Origin: UBA4877 sp002399345
Lineage (GTDB): Bacteria; Bacillota; Thermoanaerobacteria; Thermoanaerobacterales; UBA4877
Direction of reading: 5' to 3'
Length of the DNA: 64,000 bases
Assembly: GCA_036752905.1 (NCBI GenBank)
Contig: DAIORT010000008.1
Coordinates: 17,957 to 81,956, forward strand
A program made the position numbers and the translations under genes. The notes under the pieces were generated by a model that ran no database searches, had not been told where the DNA came from, and worked only from the letters and a program-made list of their open reading frames with translations. Shown piece by piece: positions 1 to 8,536 of this stretch (position 1 is the first letter of the stretch; each line of letters begins with the position of its first letter).

Positions 1-676
1 ATACCAGCTGGTTTGCACTTAAGATATCCGGAGGAAATGGCCTGGCCTGCGTATTGGGATACATTCCCACCGTCGTGGTATTTACTACTATGTCCGACCT
101 ACGGGAGGCCTCCTTAAGTTCATCATAATCCAGATGCAGGGCCTTGGCCTTTCCTTTAGCTGCCCTGTTTATTTCACCGGCCAGGCCGGCCGCTTTGCCG
201 TATGTCCTGTTGGCTATGTACACCTTACTGGCACCTCTTAAAACAAGGGTAAAGGCTATCGCCCTGGCCGCTCCCCCACAGCCTATAATGAGCACCTTAG
301 CACCCTCGGGATCTGCCCCGGCGTTTTCTTTAAGAGACATCAAAAAACCTTCCCCGTCGGTGTTATACCCGTGCAGCCTGCCACCCTTATTGGATATGAC
401 ATTCACCGCGCCTATCATTTTAGCACTTTCGTCTATTTCATCTAAATACCTCATAACCTCGGTCTTGTACGGGGTAGTGACATTGGCGCCGGCTATCCTG
501 AAGCAGTCAAAACTGCCCATCGCCCTCTTTAACTGATCACTTGTTAATTGGAAAGGAATGTATATATAGTTCAAACCCATCCTCTCAAAGGCAGCATTCT
601 GTAATAGCGGAGATATAGAATGGCCTATGGGATTTCCAAAGAGCGTTACTATTTTCGTATCCTTATCCGCCTTCAC
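1..676 (-). CDS. aroE: Shikimate dehydrogenase, 3' end beyond the window
   Basis: Reduces 3-dehydroshikimate to shikimate with NADPH in the chorismate pathway. About 225 residues are visible, lacking the C-terminal end. Recognisable parts are the substrate-binding GHSISP (residues 18-23), NVTTPYK with the catalytic Lys at about 71, NTDGEG with the catalytic Asp at about 107, and a nucleotide-binding GCGGAARA (132-139). I chose the GTG at 674-676, which overlaps the TGA of the upstream gene (GTGA arrangement) and suggests translational coupling. The gene is absent from simple ORF lists only because it runs off the edge. Confidence 0.93.
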   Translation of the reverse strand, partial: MKADKDTKIVTLFGNPIGHSISPLLQNAAFERMGLNYIYIPFQLTSDQLKRAMGSFDCFRIAGANVTTPYKTEVMRYLDEIDESAKMIGAVNVISNKGGRLHGYNTDGEGFLMSLKENAGADPEGAKVLIIGCGGAARAIAFTLVLRGASKVYIANRTYGKAAGLAGEINRAAKGKAKALHLDYDELKEASRRSDIVVNTTTVGMYPNTQARPFPPDILSANQLV

Positions 677-1065
677 CGGCTCTCGCCCCTTACCAAAAGC
701 ATGTTGTAAACCATATGTATCGCAATAGCCGAGCAAAGGGCAGGGCCAAATCCAAACCTCATTACAAGGAACGTAACCCCTCCAAAAACAAGATGGCTTA
801 CCATACTCATGATAGCAGCACGCATGTTTATACTGCCGGGTGATGCAGCATAGTCGTGGACCGCCTCGGCGGCTCCGAAGACCACATGGGATGCCATAAT
901 GTCCCCTGCAAAAAGAACGGCCAGGCCGCTTTTAAGCAGTTCCTCTATGGCCGGTGTTAAATAGCACACCGCTCTGCTCCCACAGCGGGAGATGAGGAAG
1001 GTATTAGCAAAATATGCAATAACACCAGCGGCCAGGCCGGATAATACACCTTTTAGCAGCAGCAT
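673..1065 (-). CDS. Small PrsW-like intramembrane protease family protein
   Basis: A 130-residue protein with about four hydrophobic segments. The motif set resembles PrsW/CAAX-type intramembrane proteases: EE-x2-K at 41-45, a Glu in FGAAEAVHD (67), a His at 91, and HMVYN at 117-121. The order matches the PrsW pattern (EE..K, E, H, HxxxN), but the protein is shorter than typical PrsW proteins. It overlaps the upstream epimerase by 13 bp and the downstream aroE by 4 bp, so the three are very probably co-transcribed. The family call rests on motif spacing only; the substrate is unknown. Confidence 0.6.
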   Translation of the reverse strand: MLLLKGVLSGLAAGVIAYFANTFLISRCGSRAVCYLTPAIEELLKSGLAVLFAGDIMASHVVFGAAEAVHDYAASPGSINMRAAIMSMVSHLVFGGVTFLVMRFGFGPALCSAIAIHMVYNMLLVRGESR

Positions 1066-2129
1066 TTTACCTCGTCTATGCCCAGGCCAGGCCCGCCTGA
1101 AAACAAGATTTCCGGCCCATCGTATCTTATGCCGCCCGATACCGGGTCTTCAGCCAGAAGATATGCGGCGTCCAGATCAAGCATCGTCACATTGTGAGTC
1201 GATGCTGCAAAATGAGCAGCCGCAGTGACGGAAACCTTGCACTCCATCATACTGCCCACCATGCACTCCATACCTGCAGCCTCTGCCATTGCATTGATCT
1301 TTACCGCATTGTGTATTCCTCCCGCCTTCATCAGTTTTATGTTAAGTATGTCGCAGGCCCTCATGGAAATCAGCTTCAAGGCATCATTCATAGTAAAGAG
1401 AGCCTCGTCGGCCATCACCGGTATGGACACTGCGCCCGTCACCTCAGCCAGGCCTTCTACGTCCCATGCGGGAACAGGTTGCTCCACCAGCTCAATATCA
1501 TACTTCTCCAATGCATTCATTACCCTGATCGCATCCTTGGCATTCCAACCCTGGTTGGCATCCAGCCTTATCTTAATATCTGGCCCTACAGCCTCCCTTA
1601 TCGCTCTTACTCTTTCAATATCCTGCTTGTACTCTCCGCCCACCTTCGTCTTTAATGTATCAAAACCTTGTTTTACTGCATCTACAGAGTCTTTAACCAT
1701 TTCGTCTATACCGTTTATGCTTATGGTAATATCTGTCTTAAGCCTGTCCGTATACCCTCCCAGCAGGCGATACAACGGTATCTCATAATGTTTTCCCAAG
1801 ATATCATATATCGCCATATCTATAGCCGCTTTAGCGCTGGCATTATGCAGTATGCATTTGTCTAAAGCCAGAAACAACCTGTCTGTATCCAATATCTCCA
1901 TACCCATTATCGCAGGCTTTATGTAGCTTTCCACGGCGTCCTCAATGGATCCCGTTATATCGCCTGTAATCACCGCGGTGGGGGCAGCCTCACCCATCCC
2001 AATAAGACCGTCGTCCGTTTCGACATACACGAGTACGTCATCCACGCTATCCACTCTCCTGAGAGATGTCTTAAATGGCTTTTTCAGTGCAGCCTTTATA
2101 GTCGATGTCTTCACATCCTTGATCTTCAT
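1053..2129 (-). CDS. Dipeptide (L-Ala-D/L-Glu type) epimerase, enolase superfamily
   Basis: Member of the muconate-lactonising subgroup of the enolase superfamily. It probably epimerises dipeptides such as L-Ala-D-Glu released from murein. Visible are the KTKVG Lys pair, DANQGW and VEQP metal-ligand segments, ADEAL (third acidic ligand), NIKLMKAGG with the second catalytic Lys, and GSMMECK near the C-terminus, typical of Ala-Glu epimerases. Length of about 358 residues is normal. The ATG at 2129 is preferred over that at 2138 because the AGGGG Shine-Dalgarno abuts the upstream ATG and fits only the downstream one. Substrate specificity is inferred. Confidence 0.85.
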   Translation of the reverse strand: MKIKDVKTSTIKAALKKPFKTSLRRVDSVDDVLVYVETDDGLIGMGEAAPTAVITGDITGSIEDAVESYIKPAIMGMEILDTDRLFLALDKCILHNASAKAAIDMAIYDILGKHYEIPLYRLLGGYTDRLKTDITISINGIDEMVKDSVDAVKQGFDTLKTKVGGEYKQDIERVRAIREAVGPDIKIRLDANQGWNAKDAIRVMNALEKYDIELVEQPVPAWDVEGLAEVTGAVSIPVMADEALFTMNDALKLISMRACDILNIKLMKAGGIHNAVKINAMAEAAGMECMVGSMMECKVSVTAAAHFAASTHNVTMLDLDAAYLLAEDPVSGGIRYDGPEILFSGGPGLGIDEVKCCC

Positions 2130-2226
2130 TACCCTCATCCCCTTTGATTTTTTGCATCATATATATTTCAGTATAGCACCTTTTTAAGGTCGCCGCCATG
2201 CATATTCATTGAAAATTAAGTATATA

Positions 2227-2255
2227 TTGTACAAGTAACAACAAAAGTTTATAAT
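2227..2255 (+). promoter_or_regulatory. Sigma-A promoter for the ECF-like gene
   Basis: TTGTAC (2227-2232), 17-bp spacer, TATAAT (2250-2255). The start codon of the downstream gene follows 35 bp after the -10 box, preceded by a GGAGTG ribosome-binding site. Confidence 0.75.
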
Positions 2256-2290
2256 AAGGGCATTAAGTAATCAATAGATGGAGTGATGTT

Positions 2291-2818
2291 ATGGAAAAAG
2301 GCAACAATAAACCGTTTAATATACACTGGCTTACACGCACAGCGCTGCTGCTGGCAGTAACACTGGCCTTCCAGATGCTGGGCTTTCCCCAGATGGTAAC
2401 GGGCCCAGCCGTGAATGCCATGCTGCTGATATCCGCCACATATGCAGGACCGACCGGCGGCATAATAATAGGTATCTTAACCCCGCTCATAGCATTTTTG
2501 AGAGGCACACTGGCGCCTGCTCTTGCACCCATGATCCCATTTATAATGCTGGGAAACGCTGTATATGTCCTCATAGGGGCATTTTGCCGGGTTCTTATTA
2601 AAAATGTATATGCAGCCTCTGTCACCGGCATAGTTGCAGGCTCCGCGATAAAGTTTTTCATACTCGCTTCAGCGGTTAGTCTGCTGGTAACCCTGCCCCT
2701 CGCCATATCCCATGCCATGCAGTTGCCACAGCTTTATACCGCTTTAGCCGGAGGAATCATTGCTTTGGCTATAAACAAAGCACTTGCCGCCGCCTTTAAA
2801 AAAAGCGGCAAAAAATAA
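2291..2818 (+). CDS. ECF transporter S-component-like membrane protein
   Basis: A 175-residue, strongly hydrophobic protein with five to six predicted membrane segments and a short polar N-terminus and C-terminus. Size, Gly/Ala/Pro-rich loops and the early AFQMLGFPQ-type segment resemble the substrate-binding S components of energy-coupling factor vitamin transporters. No energising EcfA/T genes are adjacent, as in group II systems that share a module encoded elsewhere. It is the only plus-strand gene in this stretch and has its own promoter. The substrate cannot be inferred. Confidence 0.6.
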   Translation: MEKGNNKPFNIHWLTRTALLLAVTLAFQMLGFPQMVTGPAVNAMLLISATYAGPTGGIIIGILTPLIAFLRGTLAPALAPMIPFIMLGNAVYVLIGAFCRVLIKNVYAASVTGIVAGSAIKFFILASAVSLLVTLPLAISHAMQLPQLYTALAGGIIALAINKALAAAFKKSGKK

Positions 2819-2874
2819 ATAGCCTCACCGGCGGCAGCAATAATTCTGGGTTACCGTTATGAAACAATATCCCG

Positions 2875-3213
2875 TTATTTTTCCTCATTTTTAGTATAAG
2901 TCCAATCAATAGACGATAGTCCGCCTTGGTACAGGTCTGCTATCAAACCTATAAATTGTGACACCGGCAAATCCTGCCCCCTGCGTAGCCATAATCTAAA
3001 TAATGATAATGAAATTGAAAGATGGAACTCCATCAAATATGGTTTTAGCGGATGACCATCCGGCAGATTTAGTTCCGGCATATCAAGATTGGGCTGCGTC
3101 TTCAGTTTCTCTATGAACCTGCTGCTCCCGAATTCTCCCAGCAGTGCATTGATATATAATGTTTTAGTTTTATACAATTCCACAAGTTCATTCTCGAATG
3201 AATTACTTCCCAA
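2875..3213 (-). pseudogene. Remnant of a TetR-family regulator, C-terminal domain only
   Basis: The 112-residue frame opens with TTG and has no DNA-binding helix-turn-helix. Its sequence (LYKTKTLYINALLGEFGSSRF region and the following helices) resembles the C-terminal ligand and dimerisation region of TetR/AcrR regulators. The same frame stays open upstream without a start codon as far as a TGA near 3283, still giving TetR-like helices. I read this as a decayed regulator rather than a functional small gene. It lies beyond the terminator of the proline operon. Confidence 0.5.
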
Positions 3214-3382
3214 CCCAACCTTGCTTCTTTTTTTACAAATATAATCAAGAATAAAAAGGGTCTGCCCGCAATCGGAAATTGTTCATCCCTTTAATTACGG
3301 TATTTCTAAAAAGGATAACTATAAAGAATGGATTCGCAGCATTCAATAAAGATCATAAATTTAAATCGTGTATCTTAAAAGT

Positions 3383-3416
3383 AAAGCACTTTAAAAATTT
3401 GTGCTTTGCTTTTTTA
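3383..3416 (+). terminator. Orphan terminator-like hairpin
   Basis: AAAGCAC (3383-3389) pairs with GTGCTTT (3401-3407) and is followed by CTTTTTT on the plus strand. No intact plus-strand gene ends here, so it may be a relic of decay in this interval, or may act on the minus strand. Confidence 0.4.
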
Positions 3417-3427
3417 TGTATTTCAAC

Positions 3428-3457
3428 AAAAAAATATGCGGGCATAACACCCGCATA
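3428..3457 (-). terminator. Rho-independent terminator of the proline reductase operon
   Basis: Minus-strand hairpin TATGCGGG / CCCGCATA with a 7-nt loop followed by seven U residues, just past the M24 peptidase stop codon. It is the first strong terminator found downstream of prdC, which defines the likely end of that long transcript. Confidence 0.88.
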
Positions 3458-3466
3458 TAATAAGCT

Positions 3467-4546
3467 TTATTCTACTATGCAAAGATCCTTGCTATATTTA
3501 TTGAGAACCTCACAGCCGTCCTTAGTCACTACTACAAGGTCCTCCACCCTTACACCGAAATTACCCGGCAGGTATACACCCGGCTCGATAGAGAATATCA
3601 TGCCTTCGTCCACCTTGTTCTCGTTTACCGATGATACGTCGCCCACCTCGTGGTCTTCCAGTCCTATGGAATGGCCCAGCCTGTGAGTGAAATATTTGCC
3701 ATAACCCTTAGACTCGATATAGTCTCTTGCCGCAGCATCGATATCGCAGAAACGTACGCCCGGCTTAACCTTGTCTATGCCTTTAAGGTTAGCATCCCTT
3801 ACGATGTTATATACCTTCTTCTGTTCTTCGGATGCACGTTTATAAAATACCGTCCTGGTTAAATCGGAGCAATATGAGTCCTTTTTACAACCAATGTCTA
3901 TAACAACACTGTCGCCTTCCTTAAGCTGTGATGTAGCATCCGTTGTGTGATGCGGATCTGCACCGTTCGCTCCGTAAGCAACGATAGGATCAAAGGAGAA
4001 TTCTTCCGCCCCCATCGAACGGTATGTCTCTAAAAGTATTTCTCCCATTTTCTTCTCGGTATATTTTTTAGGGACAAGCTCAATCATCTTATCAACGGCT
4101 ATATCATTTACTCTGGATGATTCACGCATTAGATCTATCTCAGTTTTATCCTTCCTCTGCCTTACCTTGTCCGTAATATTGGAAATATCCACAAACTTAG
4201 TTACACCGGTGAGATCCATAAGCCTTATTAGGAACCTTGCCGGCCAGTTCTTGTCAACGCCGATAACGTCGTTCTTATCGATATAAGGTGCCAGTACTCC
4301 CACGGCATCCTGGTTATCATTAAGTGTTATGTTCTCTGTCCCGAGATCCTCATGAATGGGGAACAGTTCATTTACAAACAATTTTGCACTGCCGTCTGTT
4401 TTAAGCAGCAGAACAAGCATCCTCTCACCGGGGAATATCCATTTACCCGTGAGGTAAAAAATGTTTACAGGATCGGACACAATCATTTGAGGTACTCCTG
4501 TATTCTTCATTTCTTGTAAAATCCTGCCCATTCTTTCTTTATTCAT
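3467..4546 (-). CDS. M24-family Xaa-Pro peptidase
   Basis: Cytoplasmic dinuclear-metal peptidase of the creatinase/prolidase fold, 359 residues. The N-terminal creatinase-like domain covers roughly 1-125. The M24 ligands are visible as DIGCKKDSYCSDLTR (two Asp), HRLGHSIGLEDHE (His), FSIEPGVY (Glu) and VRVEDLVVV (Glu). Enzymes of this family release or cleave next to proline. It is the last gene of the prd transcript, 31 bp after the amino-acid permease, which suggests it liberates proline from imported peptides for reduction. Whether it is an aminopeptidase or a dipeptidase cannot be decided from sequence alone. Confidence 0.88.
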   Translation of the reverse strand: MNKERMGRILQEMKNTGVPQMIVSDPVNIFYLTGKWIFPGERMLVLLLKTDGSAKLFVNELFPIHEDLGTENITLNDNQDAVGVLAPYIDKNDVIGVDKNWPARFLIRLMDLTGVTKFVDISNITDKVRQRKDKTEIDLMRESSRVNDIAVDKMIELVPKKYTEKKMGEILLETYRSMGAEEFSFDPIVAYGANGADPHHTTDATSQLKEGDSVVIDIGCKKDSYCSDLTRTVFYKRASEEQKKVYNIVRDANLKGIDKVKPGVRFCDIDAAARDYIESKGYGKYFTHRLGHSIGLEDHEVGDVSSVNENKVDEGMIFSIEPGVYLPGNFGVRVEDLVVVTKDGCEVLNKYSKDLCIVE

Positions 4547-4577
4547 GATCTTACCTCCCTATAATATATATCAATGT

Positions 4578-5978
4578 TTATTTAACATTGTCATATTTAT
4601 TTTCATACCTTTTCCACAGCAGCATTCCCAAGCCTATAATTATCGCCGCACCGCCGATCATCTCTACTTCGTAAACTATATTTGATTTAAGAGTAGGCAT
4701 AACGGGCGTAGCTGACAGAATTATACCTGCAACTGTAACGACCTGTACCATCTGCGCAATATGTATTGCGGTAGTTGAGTTAGCGGACATCTCATAGAAG
4801 TCAGAGTTTCCTCCATTTTCCCTTCTCAGTTTGATATATGAAGCATACAGCAGTACATATGGAAATAGTGATGTAAGAGCCGTCATTGTAACCAAAAGGT
4901 TGTAAATAACATCCACCGATGGGAGAAGGCTGGAAAATATTAATAACGCACTAACAAGTACCGCCTGTATGATAACAGAATTATAAGGTATATTTATATC
5001 ATTTACCTCTGTCATTGACTCGGGGAATATTCCCTTGGGCACACTGCTAAAAAGCATTTTAAGCGGTGATGCTATATAAAGTATGACCGCACCGAATATA
5101 GATACCGTCACACCCAATGCCACTAAACTTACAAGCCATTTGCCAATACCTAGGTTTTTTGCCACAGCATCGAATGCAGCCAATATTCCCTGTGAAGCCG
5201 TGATCTGGTCTGCGGGTAGTATCATGGTTATTGCAATGGAACCCAAAACATAAAGACCTCCGACAATCGCTGCCGCTATCATAATTGCCTTAGGAAAATC
5301 CCTTCTGGGATTGTCCATCTCATTTACAAAGTTTGCACATACTTCCGCTCCTGCCAATGCAAACATTATGGATGATATTGCAGACAGTGAATTTACATTT
5401 ATCTTGGGAGTCAATGTGGCTACCGTGTACACCGAAGCAGGCTTGACCTTAAAGATAAAGACAGATACAAAAGCCAGTACTATTAGAAGCACCGTTGGTA
5501 CAGTAGAACCTAAAGCACCCAGATTTGTAAATATCTTGGCAGATCCCATTCCTCTCATGCTAACAAGTGATAAAACCCAGAATACTACCAGGGATACTAT
5601 CAAAACAAACATCTTGTTTTCGGCTAATTCCGGTTTCCCGACCGCATACGATATATTTACAGCCATAAATGTTAAAAACGATGAATACCAAAATATTTTG
5701 GCTGTCCAGTTAAGCCAAGAAACCATAAAACCCCATTTTTCACCATAGGCCACCTTAACCCACTCATACATCCCTCCGTCATTAGGGTATTTTGAAGCCA
5801 GCTCTGCACATATCAAGGAACTGGGAACAAAAAATATAAAGGAGAAAAGTATCCATGTGGGAATGGAGCCTAAACCCAACCCAAAGCTTGAGGCAGTGGA
5901 CTTGGCTATCCAACGTATACCATACAATGCGGATACATTCATGAATACCAGGTCCCAGAGCCCGATTTTTTTATTCAT
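4578..5978 (-). CDS. APC-superfamily amino acid permease
   Basis: A 466-residue protein with about 12 transmembrane segments, from the amino acid-polyamine-organocation superfamily. The N-terminal LWDLVFMNVSALYGIRW region and the PNDGGMYEWV motif after the second segment are typical of the glutamate/GABA-antiporter-like branch. It sits between the TauE-like permease and the M24 peptidase in the prd transcript, with no terminator on either side. Import of proline or a precursor amino acid is the obvious inference, but specificity is not readable. Confidence 0.85.
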   Translation of the reverse strand: MNKKIGLWDLVFMNVSALYGIRWIAKSTASSFGLGLGSIPTWILFSFIFFVPSSLICAELASKYPNDGGMYEWVKVAYGEKWGFMVSWLNWTAKIFWYSSFLTFMAVNISYAVGKPELAENKMFVLIVSLVVFWVLSLVSMRGMGSAKIFTNLGALGSTVPTVLLIVLAFVSVFIFKVKPASVYTVATLTPKINVNSLSAISSIMFALAGAEVCANFVNEMDNPRRDFPKAIMIAAAIVGGLYVLGSIAITMILPADQITASQGILAAFDAVAKNLGIGKWLVSLVALGVTVSIFGAVILYIASPLKMLFSSVPKGIFPESMTEVNDINIPYNSVIIQAVLVSALLIFSSLLPSVDVIYNLLVTMTALTSLFPYVLLYASYIKLRRENGGNSDFYEMSANSTTAIHIAQMVQVVTVAGIILSATPVMPTLKSNIVYEVEMIGGAAIIIGLGMLLWKRYENKYDNVK

Positions 5979-6062
5979 CCTAATCCTCCTTAACTTAATA
6001 AATAAATATTCCAGTATAATTTTATTTTAACACTTTAAACTATTACTTTAAACATCATTATC

Positions 6063-6986
6063 CTAATCGACTTTTATTTGGTCATTAATCTCGCTTTGTT
6101 TATCTTTCTTATTGTTATCTTCTTCATTATTTTTATTAGAGTCTTGAAGCAAACTGTAGGATGTATAAAGTACAACTACAATTACAACCCATTGCAGTGC
6201 GCCCAGCGGTATAGACTTTACCAGAGTAGCGGCAAGAATGACCCCTACCGTACCGAGAGTTGAAAACATTATCGTTACTTTTCTATTATACGCCCCTGAT
6301 TTTATAAACCTTATGGATGCTACCGGCATAAGCATGGCGCATGAGCCCATCATAATAGGGAATGCCACGCGGGGTGATATACCCAAGGCATACACAAGAG
6401 CCATGCATGGTGCATAAAGCCCCACTCCGCATGTCATCAAAGCACCCAATATAAAGTTTACAGCCACGCCTATTACCAGCTTTATACCAGTCAAACCTAT
6501 GGCTGTTCCGCCGGCAGGTACTAAATCAAATTTGCCTGCTATCATCATAAGAGCTACCAAGATAAGTGCAAGACCCATCGTCTTTTGTATCTTCTTTTTA
6601 GATAACTTAACCATTACCCCTGCACCCAGCCAGGATCCTAAAACTGCAGAGGCTATCATCAAACCTAATGTAACCGGTTCAACCTCAACAGATGAAATAA
6701 AGGTAAGTGCCTCCAGCATAATTGATATGAAGAAGGCAACATTCAGTGTACCGGGCAGGTCCTTGTCATCCACCTGTTTAAAAGCTCTTAAAAGAGCGGT
6801 TCCAGTAGCAAAGTTGCCTATCCCCAGTGTATCCAGGAAACATATGATAAAGCCAATTACACCGGTAACCGGATAAGATGTATCCTCCTTAGCTATTTTA
6901 TCTTTGTTTTGTATAAGGTCTCTGATTAACACAATTAAAAAGCAAACTGCCATTAAACCTAGTATAGTAAATATTACTTTAGTCAG
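6063..6986 (-). CDS. TauE/SafE (sulfite exporter) family permease
   Basis: Membrane protein of about 300 residues built from two repeated halves of about four segments each, the hallmark of the TauE/SafE anion permeases (GVIGFIICFLDTLGIGNF in the first half, GALMTCGVGLYAPCMAL in the second). The first ATG (6953) falls in the middle of the first hydrophobic helix. The frame is open further up to a CTG at 6986 that has AGGGGAG six bases before it, so a CTG start overlapping the prdE stop codon (TAA at 6979-6981) is more likely. The substrate is unknown. Its position makes it part of the proline regulon. Confidence 0.75.
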   Translation of the reverse strand: MTKVIFTILGLMAVCFLIVLIRDLIQNKDKIAKEDTSYPVTGVIGFIICFLDTLGIGNFATGTALLRAFKQVDDKDLPGTLNVAFFISIMLEALTFISSVEVEPVTLGLMIASAVLGSWLGAGVMVKLSKKKIQKTMGLALILVALMMIAGKFDLVPAGGTAIGLTGIKLVIGVAVNFILGALMTCGVGLYAPCMALVYALGISPRVAFPIMMGSCAMLMPVASIRFIKSGAYNRKVTIMFSTLGTVGVILAATLVKSIPLGALQWVVIVVVLYTSYSLLQDSNKNNEEDNNKKDKQSEINDQIKVD

Positions 6987-7464
6987 AACTATCTCCCCTT
7001 TTAGTTTTCCTCATCTTAAGCTTCAAAAGCGCCACTGCCTTTTCTGCATCGATTTTTTGGATAGTATTCTCTCCCACTATTTGTGTTTCTATACCCTGTT
7101 TTGACTTATTAAAGTCAACCATGGTATCCATATATTTATTATTAACCACGGGCACCGCCTGTTTGCCGGTAAATTTGAGGCCCACAGCGGGTATACCTCT
7201 CTCCTCAAGCGCACGCAGCGTCTCTGCCATATCTATATCCTGATTGCCCCAACCGTCCATGGATACGACGGCACCATCTGCATCAAAAGCAGATGCCCAC
7301 GTGCCGATGCGATCGGCTGAGAATACCTTTTCATCATTGTCTTGCGATGTGCCTGAAAAGATGATACCTGCAAGATCAAGGTCGGTATCACCGGAAATCA
7401 TTTCTGTAAGAGGATCACGGAAATGGTGCAGCGTGGTTTCCTTTGTCGAAGGTCCTATACCCAT
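6979..7464 (-). CDS. prdE: PrdE, homologue of the pyruvoyl half of PrdA
   Basis: 161 residues aligning along their length with the C-terminal (pyruvoyl) part of PrdA: GIGPSTKETTLHHFRDPL corresponds to PrdA IGPASKETSRHYWREPL, and NNKYMDTMVDFNKSKQGIE to GNKYMDAMIDLNKSRQGIE. The start Met occupies the position of PrdA Cys427, which generates the pyruvoyl group, so PrdE cannot form one. The start has GGAGG six bases upstream. Described as a proline-reductase-associated protein in clostridial prd operons; biochemical role unsettled. Confidence 0.87.
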   Translation of the reverse strand: MGIGPSTKETTLHHFRDPLTEMISGDTDLDLAGIIFSGTSQDNDEKVFSADRIGTWASAFDADGAVVSMDGWGNQDIDMAETLRALEERGIPAVGLKFTGKQAVPVVNNKYMDTMVDFNKSKQGIETQIVGENTIQKIDAEKAVALLKLKMRKTKRGDSSD

Positions 7465-7505
7465 ATCTAACCTCCTATTTTTATAAGAATTTCATTACCT
7501 TTTCA

Positions 7506-8513
7506 TTATCTGAATTCAATTCCCGATTGAAAAATATCCTGCGGTTCCAAAACCAGGTTATTGTATCCTGTTATAAAGGCCTGGCCGGAAATCCGGGGTA
7601 TGATTCCTTCATAATTATCTACCTTAGTCTTTTCCATGACTTTGCCTTTAAACCTGCTTCCAAGTATACTCTCGGAGATGATCTCATCACCTAATTCAAT
7701 CTCGCCATGGCGACATAATAGAGCAAGTTTGGCCGATGTCCCTGTGCCGCAAGGCGACCTGTCAAACTGGTTCTCGCCAAAAATAACTACATTTTTATAA
7801 CCTTTTTCCCCGGTCTTAAGCGGTTGATAAAATTCAACCAGATCGACGGTGTTAATATATGGTTTGAGGGGATGAACAATATCATAATTCGAGTTTACAT
7901 AATCCCTTATCTCTCTGCCTAAGGTTAAAAATTTGTCAATGTTTTTCATACTGATATCTATACCCAAATCCTCGGCAGACATCAACGCAAAAAAATTCCC
8001 TCCAAAACAAATATCGGCCTTTGAATCACATCCGTCCACATGGACATCAACGCCCTCCTTATATACAAAAGCCGGTTGGTTTAAAAAACTTATATCATGC
8101 ACAACACCGTCTTCATCCACTGACGCCTTGACCTGGATAAGCCCCGCCGGCGCCTCCATCTTGAACTTCGTAAAGGGGGATTTCTTTTCCACTATGCCTG
8201 TTTCCATGGCTACCTTGGATGTGCCTATACTGCCGTGCCCGCACATATTCAGATATCCACCGGTATCCATAAATATTACTCCCAGTGCGGCGTCCTTATC
8301 TGCCGGTTCGGTTATAACTGAACCAAACATATTCTCATGCCCGCGCGGCTCCTTCATTAAAAATGTCCTCAGGTAATCATAGTTTTTTTCAAGATATGCT
8401 TTCTTCTCAGCCACGCTACCACCGCATAATTTAGGAAAACCACCCACTACTACCCTTGTAGGTTCGCCGGCAGTATGGGAATCAACTGTAAAAATGTTTC
8501 TAACCGTCTCCAT
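7506..8513 (-). CDS. prdF: Proline racemase
   Basis: Interconverts L- and D-proline, providing the D-isomer used by the reductase. It is cofactor-independent and uses two Cys as acid/base pair: MCGHGSIG (Cys91) and DRSPCGTGTS (Cys255). Length of 335 residues is standard. It lies between prdD and prdE on the same strand with gaps of about 23 and 41 bp, so it is translated from the prd transcript. The paired Cys signature separates it from trans-3-hydroxyproline dehydratases, which carry Thr at the second site. Confidence 0.96.
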   Translation of the reverse strand: METVRNIFTVDSHTAGEPTRVVVGGFPKLCGGSVAEKKAYLEKNYDYLRTFLMKEPRGHENMFGSVITEPADKDAALGVIFMDTGGYLNMCGHGSIGTSKVAMETGIVEKKSPFTKFKMEAPAGLIQVKASVDEDGVVHDISFLNQPAFVYKEGVDVHVDGCDSKADICFGGNFFALMSAEDLGIDISMKNIDKFLTLGREIRDYVNSNYDIVHPLKPYINTVDLVEFYQPLKTGEKGYKNVVIFGENQFDRSPCGTGTSAKLALLCRHGEIELGDEIISESILGSRFKGKVMEKTKVDNYEGIIPRISGQAFITGYNNLVLEPQDIFQSGIEFR

Positions 8514-8536
8514 CTATTTCAACCCTCCTCCGAATC

